From NCBI GenBank assembly GCA_902729315.2, contig LR746273.1, forward strand, positions 3,759,001 through 3,823,000: a DNA stretch of 64,000 bases, written 5' to 3'. This stretch comes from Spirodela intermedia. Its lineage: Eukaryota; Streptophyta; Magnoliopsida; Alismatales; Araceae. Both the position numbers and the translations under genes were made by a program. Under the pieces are notes generated by a model, which worked only from the letters and a program-made list of their open reading frames with translations, did no database searches and was not told where the DNA came from. This document shows, piece by piece, positions 1 to 12,830 of the stretch. Every line of letters starts with the position of its first letter. Position 1 is the first letter of the stretch.

Positions 1-361
1 CTACATTAAGTAGTTTGACATATTTTAGGTCAAATGTTTTTCATCAACATACCATGTCAACACAATATCCAACATGCTAATAATCTACAGTTTATTTTAC
101 ATTGGTCTGATCTTCCTTGGCCTATGTCCATTTACCATGGGTCTACCTTTGATTTCCATTTTACTTAAAGGAACTAAAATTTTCACACATTTTGGTGGAC
201 TATTTTAGTTATTTATAATTTCAACATTTTGGTCTAATTTTATCAATTTTTTGAGACTACATTAAGTCAGTTGACACACTATATGTTGACTCACCAAGTC
301 AACACAATATCAAACAAGTATTAATTTTACACTAGTAGTCTTCCTTGCCCTATGTCCATTT
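1..361. repeat. Diverged direct duplication, period about 250 bp
   Basis: Positions 1-133 and 252-361 read alike in the same order. Both begin with CTACATTAAGT, continue with a GTCAACACAATATC block and end with CCTATGTCCATTTA. By eye the copies are clearly related but diverged. The left copy may extend outside the window, so this could be part of a longer tandem array or of a mobile-element terminus. Confidence 0.6.
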
Positions 362-2295
362 AACAAGAGTTCAAAATCATAATATTTTTCATATTCTAAC
401 ATATAGTGTGTGTTGATGTCCTTGGTTTTGATATTTACAAATGAAAAATTATTAATATTTTTTTATGTAATATGGATGTTTCTTTATTTTGTCACTTATA
501 TATTTCAAATAAATTAAAGAAACTCATTATATTGATTTTGTAGTAAATGATTATGATATCATCACTAAATCAAATCTAAGACTTTACTCCTTGATATTAA
601 GTGGTTTTCTATCTTAAGAATATTTAAAAATAAAATATTATCAGTTGAAAGCACATCTAGAAATAAAAGCTTAAGTATATGTTCAGATATTATGAATCAA
701 CACGTCTTGGCACATTCATGAAAATAAAGTACTTTTTGTTGGGATTATATGCAATGATCCAATAATATAGTCATAGTGTTTATTAGTTCTTTATGATGTT
801 AGAAAATTTCTCTAACACTATCACATGCATTAAATCAGCAAGAGAACAAAGGATGAATCAAATATTAATTCATAGAAAGAATATCTCAAAAGTGACATGT
901 TAGATGCTTATATGAACCAAAAGAAAAGAAAAGCTTAACAACCTGGATCCGATATAGATGCTCAATCATTTTCCATCAAACTAGGAAATTTTACTTCAAA
1001 TATGAATTTTAAAAGGCCATAAAAATAAAGAAATTCAGAATTTGGAATGTCAAACAATCATTACATTCTATTTAAAAAAATGACAACTTTTGAATAAGTA
1101 TTTTGAACATTGCAAGTCAAGTAAAGTAGAGGTATATGATGAACTAAAATAGTGAAAGAGGTGAACTAAAATAAAAAAAATGATATTCTTAGTAAAAAAG
1201 TGTTGTGAAGTCTTACTGTAATATATGTGTCCACAAATCTAGTAGACAAGGTTAAGTAAAAACATAATAGAAATCTTAAAATTAGGTAAAACTTCTAGAA
1301 ATCCCAATTTACTTGGTGTTTTACATAGCATTAAAGTTTCAAAAATGTGTTGACCCAATTAGCCTAATATGTCATCTCATGTCAATTTTCTCCATCTTAC
1401 TCTAAGTTAACCCGTTTGATTGTGTTAACCCTCTACATATATAATCTTTTAACATTAAAAATGTTTATAGAAGTAATTCACCCACTTCTTGGTTCTCAAT
1501 CTAGTTATTTAAAGTTTTTTAATTTTATTAAGTATTTTTAAATTATATATCTTAGTATAACTTAGAGGGTGAACATAGTCGAGCATGGGTTGATACACAT
1601 AGTTTGGCATAGATTTGTTTGGGTTGACACAAATTGGCATAGGTCAATACACTAGCTTGATTGCGCCAACACACTATTCATTAGAACATTAAATTCATTA
1701 AGATTCCCTATGGTCAAAATTTCCCTATCCTTTGTTTTCTTTCTAAGGGTTTCTACCTTTGGTTTCAATAATTCTTCTATGGAGGGATACAACTAAAATT
1801 CAAAAGATCAAGACACATGATGCATAATAGATTTACAAGTTTATCATTGAATCTTAGAAATTAAGGTGTGAGCTTGTGTCTCTATCCCTTGTGACAACAA
1901 TTCAGTAGAATAAGTTTACATAAATAATGAAGTTCTAATAACTTAAAACTTCAATCAACATGCTGAGAAGATGAGGCTTCTTCATGTTTTGGGTGATTGA
2001 TCACCTAAGGAAACCTTGGTGAGGTTGCGCTCACAACAAAACTTTCAAGAACTATTTTTGAGGTGCATGGAGTTGATTGATTGTTGAGGTGCTATTTGAA
2101 ACTTGCAATAAGTTATCTTAAAGCCCTTTTTTGATTAAGTTGTTAGTTTGACTAACATTTCAACTTTATTGCACTACAAACATATAAAATGTCCAGATAC
2201 ACTACTTGTGTAAGATCTTCTAACATGTCTGACATGATAGATTTCTTAGAGAAAATTCTTTTTTCTCTCTCACATAAGGTACACTACTCACACAT

Positions 2296-2326
<31 letters not shown>

Positions 2327-2988
2327 AGCTAGCTAGATTCTCTCTTCAATTTAGGATAAGTCAACACAACTTTTCTAAGTCAATGCACTTTCTATCTCTT
2401 CCTTGGTTACGAAGAGGTAGATGTATACTTTTATGCATCAACACATGGGTCACCACATTTTCCTGCTTTAGTTTTCTTTCTAAAAACCTTTTTTTTTGTT
2501 CCAATTTCATTTTTATTTTCAAGTATATGTTTGATGATTTCCTTTTTCTTGGTATTGCATGAAAAATATATTTCACCCACAAAAAGACTATGCATTACTA
2601 TAGTGATAACATATTTATGAACAAGTTTTATTTTATCTTTATGTGACTTCTTGTCAACATCAAAATATATGGCCCAATAATTTCCCTTTTTATGATTTTT
2701 AAAAAAATATTTTAAAAGGTATTTGACCATAATAATTATGAGTCATTTATATGTGGACACTAGATAATATTATGAGGAAGCGAACATTGAAATGTTAATA
2801 AATAGACATATGTGAATTAAATAAGTAATATTATCATATGATTTCTCTACCTTACGAGGTATTCCCTTTACATACATCTGTTCCTAAATACATAATTTTT
2901 CAACAAAATGTCTCTCCTTTTTGTTAACATAAAAACTTATATGGTAAAAGTAAATCACAATGAAGAATGCATGTTGCCCACTCTTATG
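1..2988. other. AT-rich intergenic DNA without a recognisable gene
   Basis: No open frame here resembles a protein family I know. Two short frames on the minus strand near 2361-2730 are low-complexity and have no splice context. The stretch holds a diverged direct duplication at its left edge, a CT microsatellite at 2296-2320, and scattered motifs of the type GGTTGACACA / GTCAACACATGGG (about 1570-1670 and 2360-2450). Similar motifs recur near 30810-30890 and may be debris of one old LTR family; that link is an inference. Confidence 0.6.
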
Positions 2989-2993
2989 AATCA

Positions 2994-3310
2994 TGTAGGA
3001 AGAATTTATCTTACCCTTTTCTTCTTTTACTTCAATTTGCATATTTGGTCAATATTGGCTATTTAGGCTCAAGTTTGAGTGTCAATTTACTTTTTTCTCT
3101 TACTAAGAACTAGGCTGGTTCAGCCCATTAATACTTGAGACCAATCTAATACACTGTGTAACTATTGGGGGTAGCATAAAAAACTAGTCCCACCTCATTT
3201 GAGACTTGAGAATGAAATATTAGGGTTTAACTCATGCTTCATTTTTTCTTCTCCATTCCATTGCACTGGTGACTATAAATTGAACGGGAGATCAATATGA
3301 GTTTTTGACA
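2994..3310 (+). repeat. 5' LTR of copia A, followed by a degenerate primer binding site
   Basis: The 317-bp repeat starts with TGTAGGAAGAAT and ends with TTTTTGACA. It matches the 3' LTR over the block with TTTGAGTGTC, the ACTATAAA segment and the GAGACTTGAGAATGAA segment. Directly after it, TAGCATTAGAGCTA at 3311 is a mutated form of the initiator-methionine tRNA primer site (usual form TGGTATCAGAGC) that many plant copia elements use. AATCA precedes the LTR. Confidence 0.85.
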
Positions 3311-3599
3311 TAGCATTAGAGCTATAGGTGTGATCACTCTCATTCTCACTCTCTTTCTTATGTGCTGGATATCTCCAACCAAGTATTCACATAGTGATGA
3401 TCATGAATGTTTGATTCACTAAAAGGTCCATATCACAGCTTCTTTCTTGTTGTTTCCCTACATGTTGAGTCTGCAAGACACCAAATGGTGTCCATACTTT
3501 TGTTTAGACAACAAACCATGTTATATAGTCTGAGATTATTTGTGCTCTTATTTTTTGGGGAACAAATCCATGATCAAATAATAATTCACAACTTATATT

Positions 3600-4600
3600 T
3601 CAACTATTTTTGTTGTGGCTGATATTGAGACGCTCACTTGAACTATTTTGATTATTTCAATCATTTATGCTCATTAGTTCATAATCAAGAAACTCAAATA
3701 CTATAAAAAATAAGCAAAATTTATTATATTTAGATCTATTTGTGACACCACAAAAAGACCATCTAGATGATTGAAATTATTTTGAGTAGTGTCAAGAAGT
3801 GAGAGTGGTGCTAAAAAGTAAAGGGTTGATGAGTCATTTACTCAATCTTAGTCCACCAATCGATAAACTTAATTTTACAATATGAGACCAGATAGACTCT
3901 AAAATTGTGACATGGATATGGACAATGATGACTCTAGAAATTACAAGGACCTATTTATATCTATACACAAGCAAAAATATCTAAGATAATCTTCATGAAA
4001 CTTACTCAAGGTATAGAGATGTTGTACACTTTTATGAATTGAACCTGAAAATGATAAATATAAGGTAGAGAAAAAATAGTGATAGAATATACAAATGAAT
4101 TAATAGTATTATGATAGGAATTTGAATAATATATGATGATGCATTTAAAAGATCTAGAGAAATAACTATACACAAAGATGTGATGAAAAAAATAAGACCA
4201 TATGAATAGTTAGTAGGCCTTCACCTAGAATTTGACTAAGATCTTGGGGCGAGAAAATATTCCACGTATAAATGAAGTAATATCTTTGATTAAAGGAGAA
4301 GAGTATAGAAGAAAATTGATGCTGAACTCACTGAGCAATGAAAACAATGTATTTGTGGCCAAAGGAAGAAATTTGTAAAGAACAGATTTCAATAGAAACC
4401 ATCAAATTGTAAAAATGACAAGAATAATCATAGAGATAATATGTGGTGTACATATTGCTAAAAATCAGGTTATACTCATGAGAAACTTTATACTTCATAT
4501 CGACACATATCGACACACAGTCTAAAGGCAAAAATCATGTCTATGTGGCAATTGAGTGATCTCAAGAAACTACTTCTTGCCATTAAAGTCAGAGAGAAAA
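3600..4600 (+). pseudogene. Copia gag remnant (element A)
   Basis: The region is full of stops, but one stretch at about 4266-4331 still reads RINEVISLIKGEE followed by a basic tail, the conserved end of the plant copia gag domain. A degenerate CCHC zinc knuckle (WCTYC, then a histidine about six residues later) is readable at about 4429-4500. No functional protein can be made. The exact gag limits cannot be set. Confidence 0.7.
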
Positions 4601-5039
4601 GTTTTCCAATGTAAATGAAGTTAACAAGGTTGAACTATATCTCATGACATGATTTCTTCCTATATTGAGCGAGTTACCATTTGTTTCTAGACTTAGTGTC
4701 TTGTATCTTAATTATTCTCCATCTTTTACAAATATTTAGATTATGGACACCATAGATACCAAACACGACAAATTCACTATGAAATTTACTTTTTTACAAA
4801 GCCCATCCAATCCCATATGTCAAAAGAAGTGAGTAAGCTGCCTCTCCAACTAAGTCTAAGAAAGTTTGGTTGTACCATTGAAGACTTAGCCACCTATCTT
4901 TTGTTACTAATCAAATAATTTTCCCTTTTTATTCCACTACAGATATTAGTAAAGTTTATTGTAATGTTTGTGAATTGGGAAAACATAAAGGTGTTACTTT
5001 ACCTAAAAAAAATATATGTCATAGTCTTTTATTTCATAT

Positions 5040-5395
5040 TCACGGTGATAGATGAGGCCCTTCCACTATTTCAAATATTTCTAAAGCATGATAGTTCATA
5101 ACTTTTATTGATGATTATACACATGCCAATTGACATTAGCAGTATCTTTTGAGAGTTTACTATATGATTAAAACACATTTCGAGATTAATATAAAAAAAC
5201 TTCGATATGATGATACTAAAAATAATTTTAATTAAACTATCATTTCATACCTTAAAAGAGAAGGAATAATGTATGAGTCATCACGTATTAATATATAAGA
5301 GTAGAACATGGTTGCCAAAAGAAAAAATGCTTATTTATTGATAGTAACTAGAGCTCTATTATTCTAAAATCATATACTTAAGTTTTTTTGGGGGA
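5040..5395 (+). pseudogene. Copia integrase remnant, cut by the nested insertion
   Basis: Readable pieces include FIDDYTHAN (5103-5130), a KKLRYDD-like block near 5195 and MVAKRKNAYLLIVTRALLF near 5309-5365, which correspond to the catalytic-core and post-core text of copia integrase. The reading stops at LKFFWG (5377-5394), a conserved stretch normally followed by a residue run such as AVLTA. The downstream half of this motif resumes after the nested element near 10224. Many in-frame stops show long decay. Confidence 0.8.
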
Positions 5396-5795
5396 TGATA
5401 AGTCTTTATTATCATGAGTTAATAATTAATTAATAATATACTTTAAGCTTTAATTCATGATAAATACACTTATACTTATATTAAATTACAAAAGGTTATT
5501 TTTATTTGATTTGTGATTTTTTGGCTAATTATGTGATTTTATGTGATTTTATGTAAGTTTTATGATATTATTCTTGAGATAAATGAAGAGAAATAATAAT
5601 AAAAAGGACTCATTGATTAACCAAACTTGCAAGTAGGTTGGAAGCATAGTCAAGTGGAGATGCAAGTAGGAGGTTCAGTCGCCGAAGGACTTGTAGGGGA
5701 CACATGTGCATCACTCTTTTTTTGCATCACTAGTGGCCAGCTAGGGACAATGAGTGGTCGTACACGTGAGAAAGAAATAGATCCTTACATCTAAG
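5396..5795 (+). repeat. Truncated left LTR of the nested element
   Basis: It aligns with 8377-8775 from the TGATA start, through the ATTATCATGAGTTAATAATT block, to the AGTGGTCGTACAC block, and then the two diverge abruptly. The missing 1.4 kb is most simply explained by a deletion that removed the rest of the LTR and adjoining internal sequence. Confidence 0.7.
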
Positions 5796-7802
5796 GCTAG
5801 AAAATCCTTATATTATTTGTCCAAAATTAAAAATTCAAATGAAAAATTATTTTGATGTATTCTCAAGGTAGTATAAGTCAAATTGAAAATAATCTCATGG
5901 TCATGAAAAATTATTATATCCTTGATTCATATCAACAACCATCTAATATTCGAGTCCCATTAACATCCATGCTTAAATTCAAAATAAATCTAAGAATTTT
6001 CTAAATACTCCCAAATTTTCATAGATTACCTTTAGAGAACCTCATTAGCATTTAGGAAAATTTCATATGGTATGTGATTTAGTTAATCTCTCTCAAGTAA
6101 CACCAAAACTTATTTCTTGATACACTTAAACACAAGGCAAATTATTGGCTCTCTACATTAGATAGAGAATTAATGAATTTAGAGATAATTTTGAATTATT
6201 GGAAAAAATCTAGAAAAAGAGTTGACTCAACTAATGGGGGGAAATGAAAATTTTGAATATAAATATAGAGATAATTTTGGAAGAGAAATTTTGAATTTTA
6301 ATGAATTCATTAGATCTGAGATTAAAGTAAAGAATTTTTCTATCCTTCAAAAACTACAACCCATTAGAATTAAGTCTAAGCTTAAAATATTTCACTCCTC
6401 ACAAATTGAACAAATATGTAGGAAAGATAAAATAGAGTAAAGAAATATTATGTAGATAAAATAATATATTAAGAAATAGTTAAGTGGAAGAATTAGATAT
6501 ATCATTTTAGATGAAAAATAATTAGATTAGGTAAAAGCTAATCTCAAAATTATATGACCAGATCACATTTTATAGTGTATCAATAGAAAATATTTACTAA
6601 TGAATGAGAGCCTTAAAAAATGAGATAAAAATGAGGAGAGGTTCTTCTCAAAATAAAAATATTTTTTTGTTAATTTTTATTTATTTATAGCTGAAAGTAC
6701 CTCAAGGTATATATATGAAGGATAATAATTTATTCTAAATCTGAAAAATAATATAAAACTTACCTTGGGATACAGATATATTTCAATGGTCGTAGATCAT
6801 CTTATATGATTTAAAAGCTGTCCAACTAAAGACCTTAAATTCAATGCTGCATGGAAGACAACACATGGTTTTTATTTCATTAATTCTGATCTATCTTTTT
6901 AAGTTCTATTTGTTTAGAATTTCATATTTCTGTATTTGTTTTTTCAAATAAAAGTGCAAGAGGAGGAGTATAAGATGAAGTGAAAAATTATAAATGAGGC
7001 TGAGGTGATGTCTTTCTGAAATTTATTCTTTATCAAAATATCTTTTGTGCTTAACTTTAGAGATATATATGCTTCACTTGAAAATTGTATTTTCTATGTA
7101 TTTTATTCTGATTTTTCTATGTGTCATTTTTAAGTTAGGAGTGAAGCGTTAAGTCTTAATTTATATTGCAGAATGATTAAGAACAAGTGTTTGCATTTGC
7201 TTTCATACTCACCTATAAAAGTAACTAAAAAGAAAAATTGGAAATAGTGTAGCATCTATTTTCTAGTTTTTTTGAAAACAACATAAAATAATTTAAAGAC
7301 TGTCAAAAATAATAAAAGAAACATCTGAATTTTGAAATTTTAGAGACCCTTTTGTCACATTTCAATCCCTTAGACATATATTTCTGAAATTCAAAAATTA
7401 CAGCTAAAGAAGATAGTTTTGATTTATTTTTGTAAATTCGTCATTGTTGAAATAGAACTAAAAATAAAAACTAGAATTGTCAAAACTATCTGATTTATAT
7501 ATTTTTGCATCATATTCATGCATGAAAAATTAAATCAATTAGATTTATTCATACCTAAATATATTGAGATGATTATTATTGAGTTAGAATAATGATTTAT
7601 TAACATGAAATATCCTAATACACCTTTGATATATGGTAGTAAGCATGGATTTTATTTTATAGATTTTCACCTAATGATCTTAATGGATAATATTTGTTTT
7701 ATGTGAAAATTTGATTAATCATTTGAGTTTAATAGAGATTTTTATACTTTAATCTATAGGGCTTGTGAGAAGAAATCACTTATTTTGAAATTTAAAACAG
7801 AA

Positions 7803-8010
7803 AATAATGTGAAAAATTTGAAAACAAAGAGTACATATTGAGGTTGTGAGACATCATTCTCATTGTTGAAATTGTCTATAGAAAAATATGTACTGCAAAA
7901 TAACTAAATAATGTGAAAGTCTTAACAATAAAGAGTACACATAGAAGGTGTGAGGTATCATTCTTATTATTGAAATTTGTCTATAGGAAAAGCTACTTAT
8001 CCACTATAGA
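7803..8010 (+). repeat. Tandem duplication, 104-bp unit, inside the nested element
   Basis: Two adjacent copies start with AATAATGTGAAA at 7803 and 7907. They share an AAAGAGTACA block, a TGTGAG block and a TTGTCTATAG block in the same spacing. The copies have diverged. No coding content was seen. Confidence 0.65.
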
Positions 8011-8376
8011 AAAAATATAAGAAATATAGTGCAAACTTTAAAAATCAAGTCATGAAAAAAGTAAAATGTAAGATCAATATTATTCTTGGATAAATATTGA
8101 TAATGAAAATATCTTGTGAATGATATCTTTAAGTGAAGAAGTGATAAAGATGTGAATAGAAGAAATGAAATTTAGTTTGTTATTTTAAGGAGTGTTTAAA
8201 CATTTAAATGATTGACATCATTTTTAAATACTTGATATAAGAATCTAAAGTGTCTAGATGTGCATCATTTTTAATTATATTTTTATCTATTAAAATATTA
8301 TATTTAAAATTTATAAATTTTAATTAATTTTTTAATTTTATTTTTAAGAGACTAACAATTATTTAAGTTGGGGGTG

Positions 8377-10217
8377 TGATAGGTTTTCATTATCATGAGT
8401 TAATAATTAATTAATAATATAATTTAAGTCTTAACTCATTATAAATAGACTTATATTTATGTTAAATTATAAAAAGTAATTTTTAGTTGGTTAATGTGAA
8501 TTTTTGGCTAATTATATCATTTTATGTAAATTTATATAATTTTTATAATAGATTTTTTAGATAAATGAAGAGAAATAAAATAAAATAAAAATATAAAAAA
8601 AGGGGGACCCACCAACCAGCCAAGTGAGTCAGAAGCACAGTTGAGTGGAGCCATGAGTAGGGGGCTTGATTGGTGGACCTATAGGGGACACATGTGCATC
8701 AGTTCTTTTCCATGTCACTAGTGGTCAATCGGGCATTGGGTAAAGAGTGGTCGTACACAGGTGAGAGAGAAATAATTATTGATTGTCGAACCTTGTATTA
8801 TTATAGATTTGACTCATAAATTAGAAAATAACCAATGTAAGCTAAACTTGCTCGCAACTTCCCACAAGGTTTTCAACGATCTTTAATAGTTATAATATGC
8901 TTGATTCGTGAGAAAGAGATACTCTTATGACATCACCTTATAAGAGTATTTGCATACACATTTTACTCTTTCTTATGTATACATGCGATGAGGGTTCGAA
9001 TCTCACTAGAGTCAAAACTTATACTTTTATTTAATTAAATCATATTTTTATAAAGTGGTGATCAATGATTAAGTAGCTAAAATTACTTAATCATTAGTGA
9101 AAATCTTGTCGATATAATTCACAGAGTATCATTACCCCAAATTTGTTAAAAAAAATTAGATAAAAAGATCTTGTATCCATCTAGTAAGTTATTCCTAATT
9201 GATCAACGAATAAGCCATCATCAGAAAGATGACGATTTATCAGGAGACAAGTCATCACTTCCTAAGAGTATACCAGATGCGTTGAAAAACCTCATCTTGC
9301 TATGTAAACCTAAGGATGAAGCTCCCTAAGACATTAATCACCTCCATCTAGTTTATCTCCATTAGGTAACAATCGCCAAAAATTTACAAAGTCATCATTT
9401 TTCTACTCTATCAAGTTTTAATCGATAGAGATATTCTCAACCTACCTCACTGATTTCTAAATTTTATAAGAAGATTTAAAGTTTACTCACATCGTTCATG
9501 TCCAATGAAAACTTTTGAGGCTATAGACATTATATGGTAGTCCTTCTAAATATTTAAGATTCTAATGTATTGCCACGGTGACATCAAAACTCTGTTTTAT
9601 CATTTTTAATTAGTTTAATTTCTATCATCATTTTCTAAACTTCAAAAGGAGGTACAGATAATATCTAAGTCATCTATATCTAAGGAAAGCCTTTGAGATC
9701 AAAGATATCACTCGATAAACCTCTCGAACATATAGAATTTTGATGATCACTATTGTGAGGTTAGAACTCTACCTTTCCTCCTAATTATTTATTAAATTAT
9801 GATTTTTTGATTTTAACATCAATTAATTTAATCAATTAAATCATCTATAATTACTTACATAAGAATCATCAAGCGAAAACAAAGTTCTACTTAATTTGCA
9901 TTCGTCGAGTTGTCATCCTAATGTGTGCACCCTTATTTTCCTTTTTATAAATTTTCAAATAGATTTTTTAAAAACATTTAGTCTGAAAAATCTAAAAAAT
10001 CATATTCTTTTCAAAAAACATATAAAATTTTACTTAATACTATCTTACATCCTTGTGATTGACTTAGAAATCCCCACTATTTTTACAACTCTTATATAAT
10101 TATAATTTATTTATTTTTCTAAAATATTTCTAAAAATCTTCAAAATTGGTAGTTTATGGTTTTATAAATTTTAAATTTGTGTGATTTATTCTACATTGAT
10201 TAATTCAAGTTAGAGGC
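8377..10217 (+). repeat. Right LTR of the nested element, about 1.84 kb
   Basis: It starts TGATAGGTT directly after a polypurine tract. Over its whole length it matches the inverse complement of 14764-16495: the ATTATCATGA start, the AAGTCATCATCAGAAAG-like middle near 9205-9235, the GCATTCGT...GCACCCTTATTTT block near 9898-9940, and the end near AAGTTA (10207-10212). It contains a tRNA B-box-like GGTTCGAATCTC at 8993-9004. The 3' edge is uncertain by a few bases. Confidence 0.75.
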
Positions 10218-12345
10218 GAAGAAATTTATATGGCCACTCATTTTATATATTGTTTACCATCCAAAATCTTATATCTCAAGAGTTTAATAAAAATATTATT
10301 GTTATTTTATCATAAAGTTCATTTAAAAACCATAGTCCTAAAATCTTTGAACAAAGATAAATTAGATGTTAGAACATTAAATGTATCTTCATTAGATATT
10401 CTCAAACCAGAAAAGATTGTGTTATCATTTATCATCAAATAAAATTTATATTTCAATGGATGTAACCTTTAATAAGCATGAGTTTAATTTTCCTCTGTCC
10501 TATCTATGAAGGAAAAAGTAGTGTATATAGGAGATAAAATTCTTCTACTCTTAATTTGGTGGAAGAGAAAATTCCTAACTCTTTTATTCCTATGGTTGAT
10601 TCCATCTTTGAGTGAACTCCTTTCTCCACATCTACAACCATGACATCTCTAGTTAAGGTCAATTTTGATACTATGATTCTTTTCTGAAAACTGTGAGGAT
10701 TACGAAGATGCACTCAAGAAAGATGTATCATGTTGCAGACTTTATGTTTTTCTATAAATCTAACTCAAATATGCTTGTTCAAGAACTTCATCTAAGTAAA
10801 GGAGAAAATTCTTCTTTGTTAAATCTTATACCAATTGAAATTGAAACTCATGACATTAATTAAGAGTGCCAAGATGATGATGATATACCTAATGCTATTA
10901 GAAAAGAGACTGGAGAGTGCACAGAAAAATCTTTTTATTACATGGCTCTAAAAATTTCTTTGCAACCTAAATATAATCAATGTTCCTAAGACCATCACCA
11001 AAGCATTGTCTAACGAGAAGTAGAGATGCGTTATGAGCAAAGAGATGTGTACCCTAAAAAAGAATAACACTGGGAAGTTGCTAAAATGATCACAAAAAAA
11101 AAACAATAGGTTGCAAATTGGTACACACTGTAAAACATGACAACAATGAATCTATTGAGAAATACAAGACAAGATTAGTTGTCAAAAGATACATTCAAAC
11201 ATATGAAATTGATCATCTTGAAACCTTTACTCCTATAGCAAAGTTGAATACAATTAATTTTTTATCATTGATAGTTAATTTTACCTAACATCAACAAGAA
11301 TTTAATGTTAAGAATGTATTTTTACATGAAAAACATGAAGAAAGAACTGATATAGAGGTTCCACCAAGTTATTGAGGTGATTTAGCTCGAAGCATAGTGT
11401 GTAGATGAATTTTTTTTTTATATAAACTCAAAGGATAACTTTGAGGTTGGTTTAGTTGGTACACTAAGGTCATGATCATGATGGGTTAAAAAAAAAGTTA
11501 CAAAGATGAAACGGAGCAAGGAGAGTTAATTGTAGCTACAAGTACTATTGGTATATCTTGATGACATAATTGTAGCTAAAAAATATGAAAAATAAAAAGA
11601 TAATTTGTGTCAATGTAGTCAAAGAATTTGAGATTAAGGTATTATAAAATTTAAAATATTTTCTTAAAATTGAAGTAGCTCATTCAAGATGGGATATTGT
11701 AGACCTCTTGTAAGAAATTAGTAAGATTTCATATAAACTAGCAAATACTCCAATAGAACACAATATCAAAATTGGGAAAGTTGAAGAAGATCTACTTGTA
11801 AATAAGGAGGTTTCAATAAATTTTTATAAAATTGATTTATTTATTTCATAAAAATCCTTATATAGTCTATGCTATGAGTGTGATCAGTCAATATATGCAT
11901 AACCCAAAATAAGTACAATTAGATGCAACTCATTGAATGATATATTATCTCAAGTTGACATTTGGAAAAAGAGATTTTATTCAAAAGAGATGGTAGAATA
12001 GTACTTAAAAGTATATATTGATGTTGATTATGTAGGAATTATTATTGATGAAAGCTCTACTTCAAGATAATACATCTTTTTTTGGGGAAATAATAACCTA
12101 GAAAAGTAAGAAATAAAATGTGGTGTCTAGGTCAAGTACAAAAGTAGAATTCAGAGCTATGGCTCAAGGTATATCTGAAGTTTTTTGGGTGAAGATCATT
12201 GTTCCAAATATTAAAATTAAATTAGAGGGTCAGATAAAATTATATTGTGACAATAAATTGGTTATTAGTATTGCACACAATCCAATACAACATGATCGGA
12301 TCAAGAATATTGAAATTGATTGAACTTCATCAAAAAAAAGTTAGA
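10218..12345 (+). pseudogene. Copia A pol, reverse transcriptase and RNase H part
   Basis: MATHFIYCLPSK (10230) resumes the integrase C-terminal text interrupted at 5395. Around 10980-11400 the RT start is readable: a VPKTITKALS block, then KKTIGCKLVHTVKHDNN, YKTRLVVKRYIQTYEID and ETFTPIAKLNT, all hallmark copia RT sequence with several stops. RNase H is clear at 12120-12323, with SRSSTKVEFRAMAQG, KLYCDN and AHNPIQHDR. The catalytic region is broken by stops and frameshifts, so the element cannot move by itself. Confidence 0.9.
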
Positions 12346-12487
12346 TAATTGATTGATATATACACCATATATACCATCAAGTGATCATATTATGGATTTC
12401 TTCCCGAAATAAATAATTAGTAATATATTTCATCATTTTATAGTCAAGTTTTAAATAGTGACATACATTCACCAACTTGATGGAGAG

Positions 12488-12830
12488 TGTCAAGAATAAG
12501 TTATCATAATTTTATTTTAATTTTATTTTAATTTTATTTTAGTATTTAGATTTGGGCCAATATTGTTTGGATCTATTTGGTCTATTTAAGCTCAATTTAG
12601 TTTGAGTGTCTATTTACTTTTTTCTCTTTCTATGAACTAGGATGGTTAAATTTATTATTGATTAAGATTGGTCTATTTGTAACTATTAGGAATAGTCTTT
12701 TATACCAATCTTGCCTCATTTGAGACTTGAGAATGAAAGATTAAGATTTAGCATGTTCTTCATTTTCTCTTCCCCATCATTGCATTAATGACTATAAAAC
12801 TAATGGAAAAATAAATATAAGTTTTTGGAA
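12488..12830 (+). repeat. 3' LTR of copia A
   Basis: It starts TGTCAAGAATAAG after the tract GATGGAGAG and ends at GTTTTTGGAA, followed by the target duplication AATCA. It is 26 bp longer than the 5' LTR, at least partly because of three copies of an ATTTTATTTTA unit at about 12509-12541. Divergence from the 5' LTR is considerable by eye, which suggests an old insertion. Confidence 0.88.

Larger units (their letters stand above)
5396..10217 (+). mobile_element. Nested LTR element inserted in copia A pol (gypsy-like, non-coding)
   Basis: This block splits the copia pol between LKFFWG and MATHFIYCLPSK. It begins with TGATAAGTC and carries a second copy of the same beginning at 8377 (TGATAGGTT). 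The second copy is preceded by the polypurine-type tract AAGTTGGGGGTG (8365-8376), typical of plant Ty3/gypsy elements just upstream of the 3' LTR. The left LTR matches only for about 400 bp; the right LTR is about 1.84 kb. The interior (about 5800-8365) holds no recognisable gag or pol, so this is a deleted or non-autonomous copy. The target duplication could not be read with certainty; GGGGA on the left and GAAGA-like sequence on the right are possible remnants. Confidence 0.75.
2994..12830 (+). mobile_element. Decayed Ty1/copia LTR retrotransposon A, interrupted by a nested element
   Basis: Two related terminal repeats (2994-3310 and 12488-12830) are flanked by a perfect 5-bp target duplication, AATCA, at 2989-2993 and 12831-12835. 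Between them lie gag, integrase, reverse transcriptase and RNase H remnants in copia order (gag, integrase, RT, RNase H), all on the + strand and riddled with stops and frameshifts. Removing the 4.8-kb insertion at about 5396-10217 leaves about 5.0 kb, the usual size of a plant copia element. The protein text resembles the Tork/Retrofit-type plant lineages, but lineage assignment from memory is tentative. Confidence 0.9.
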
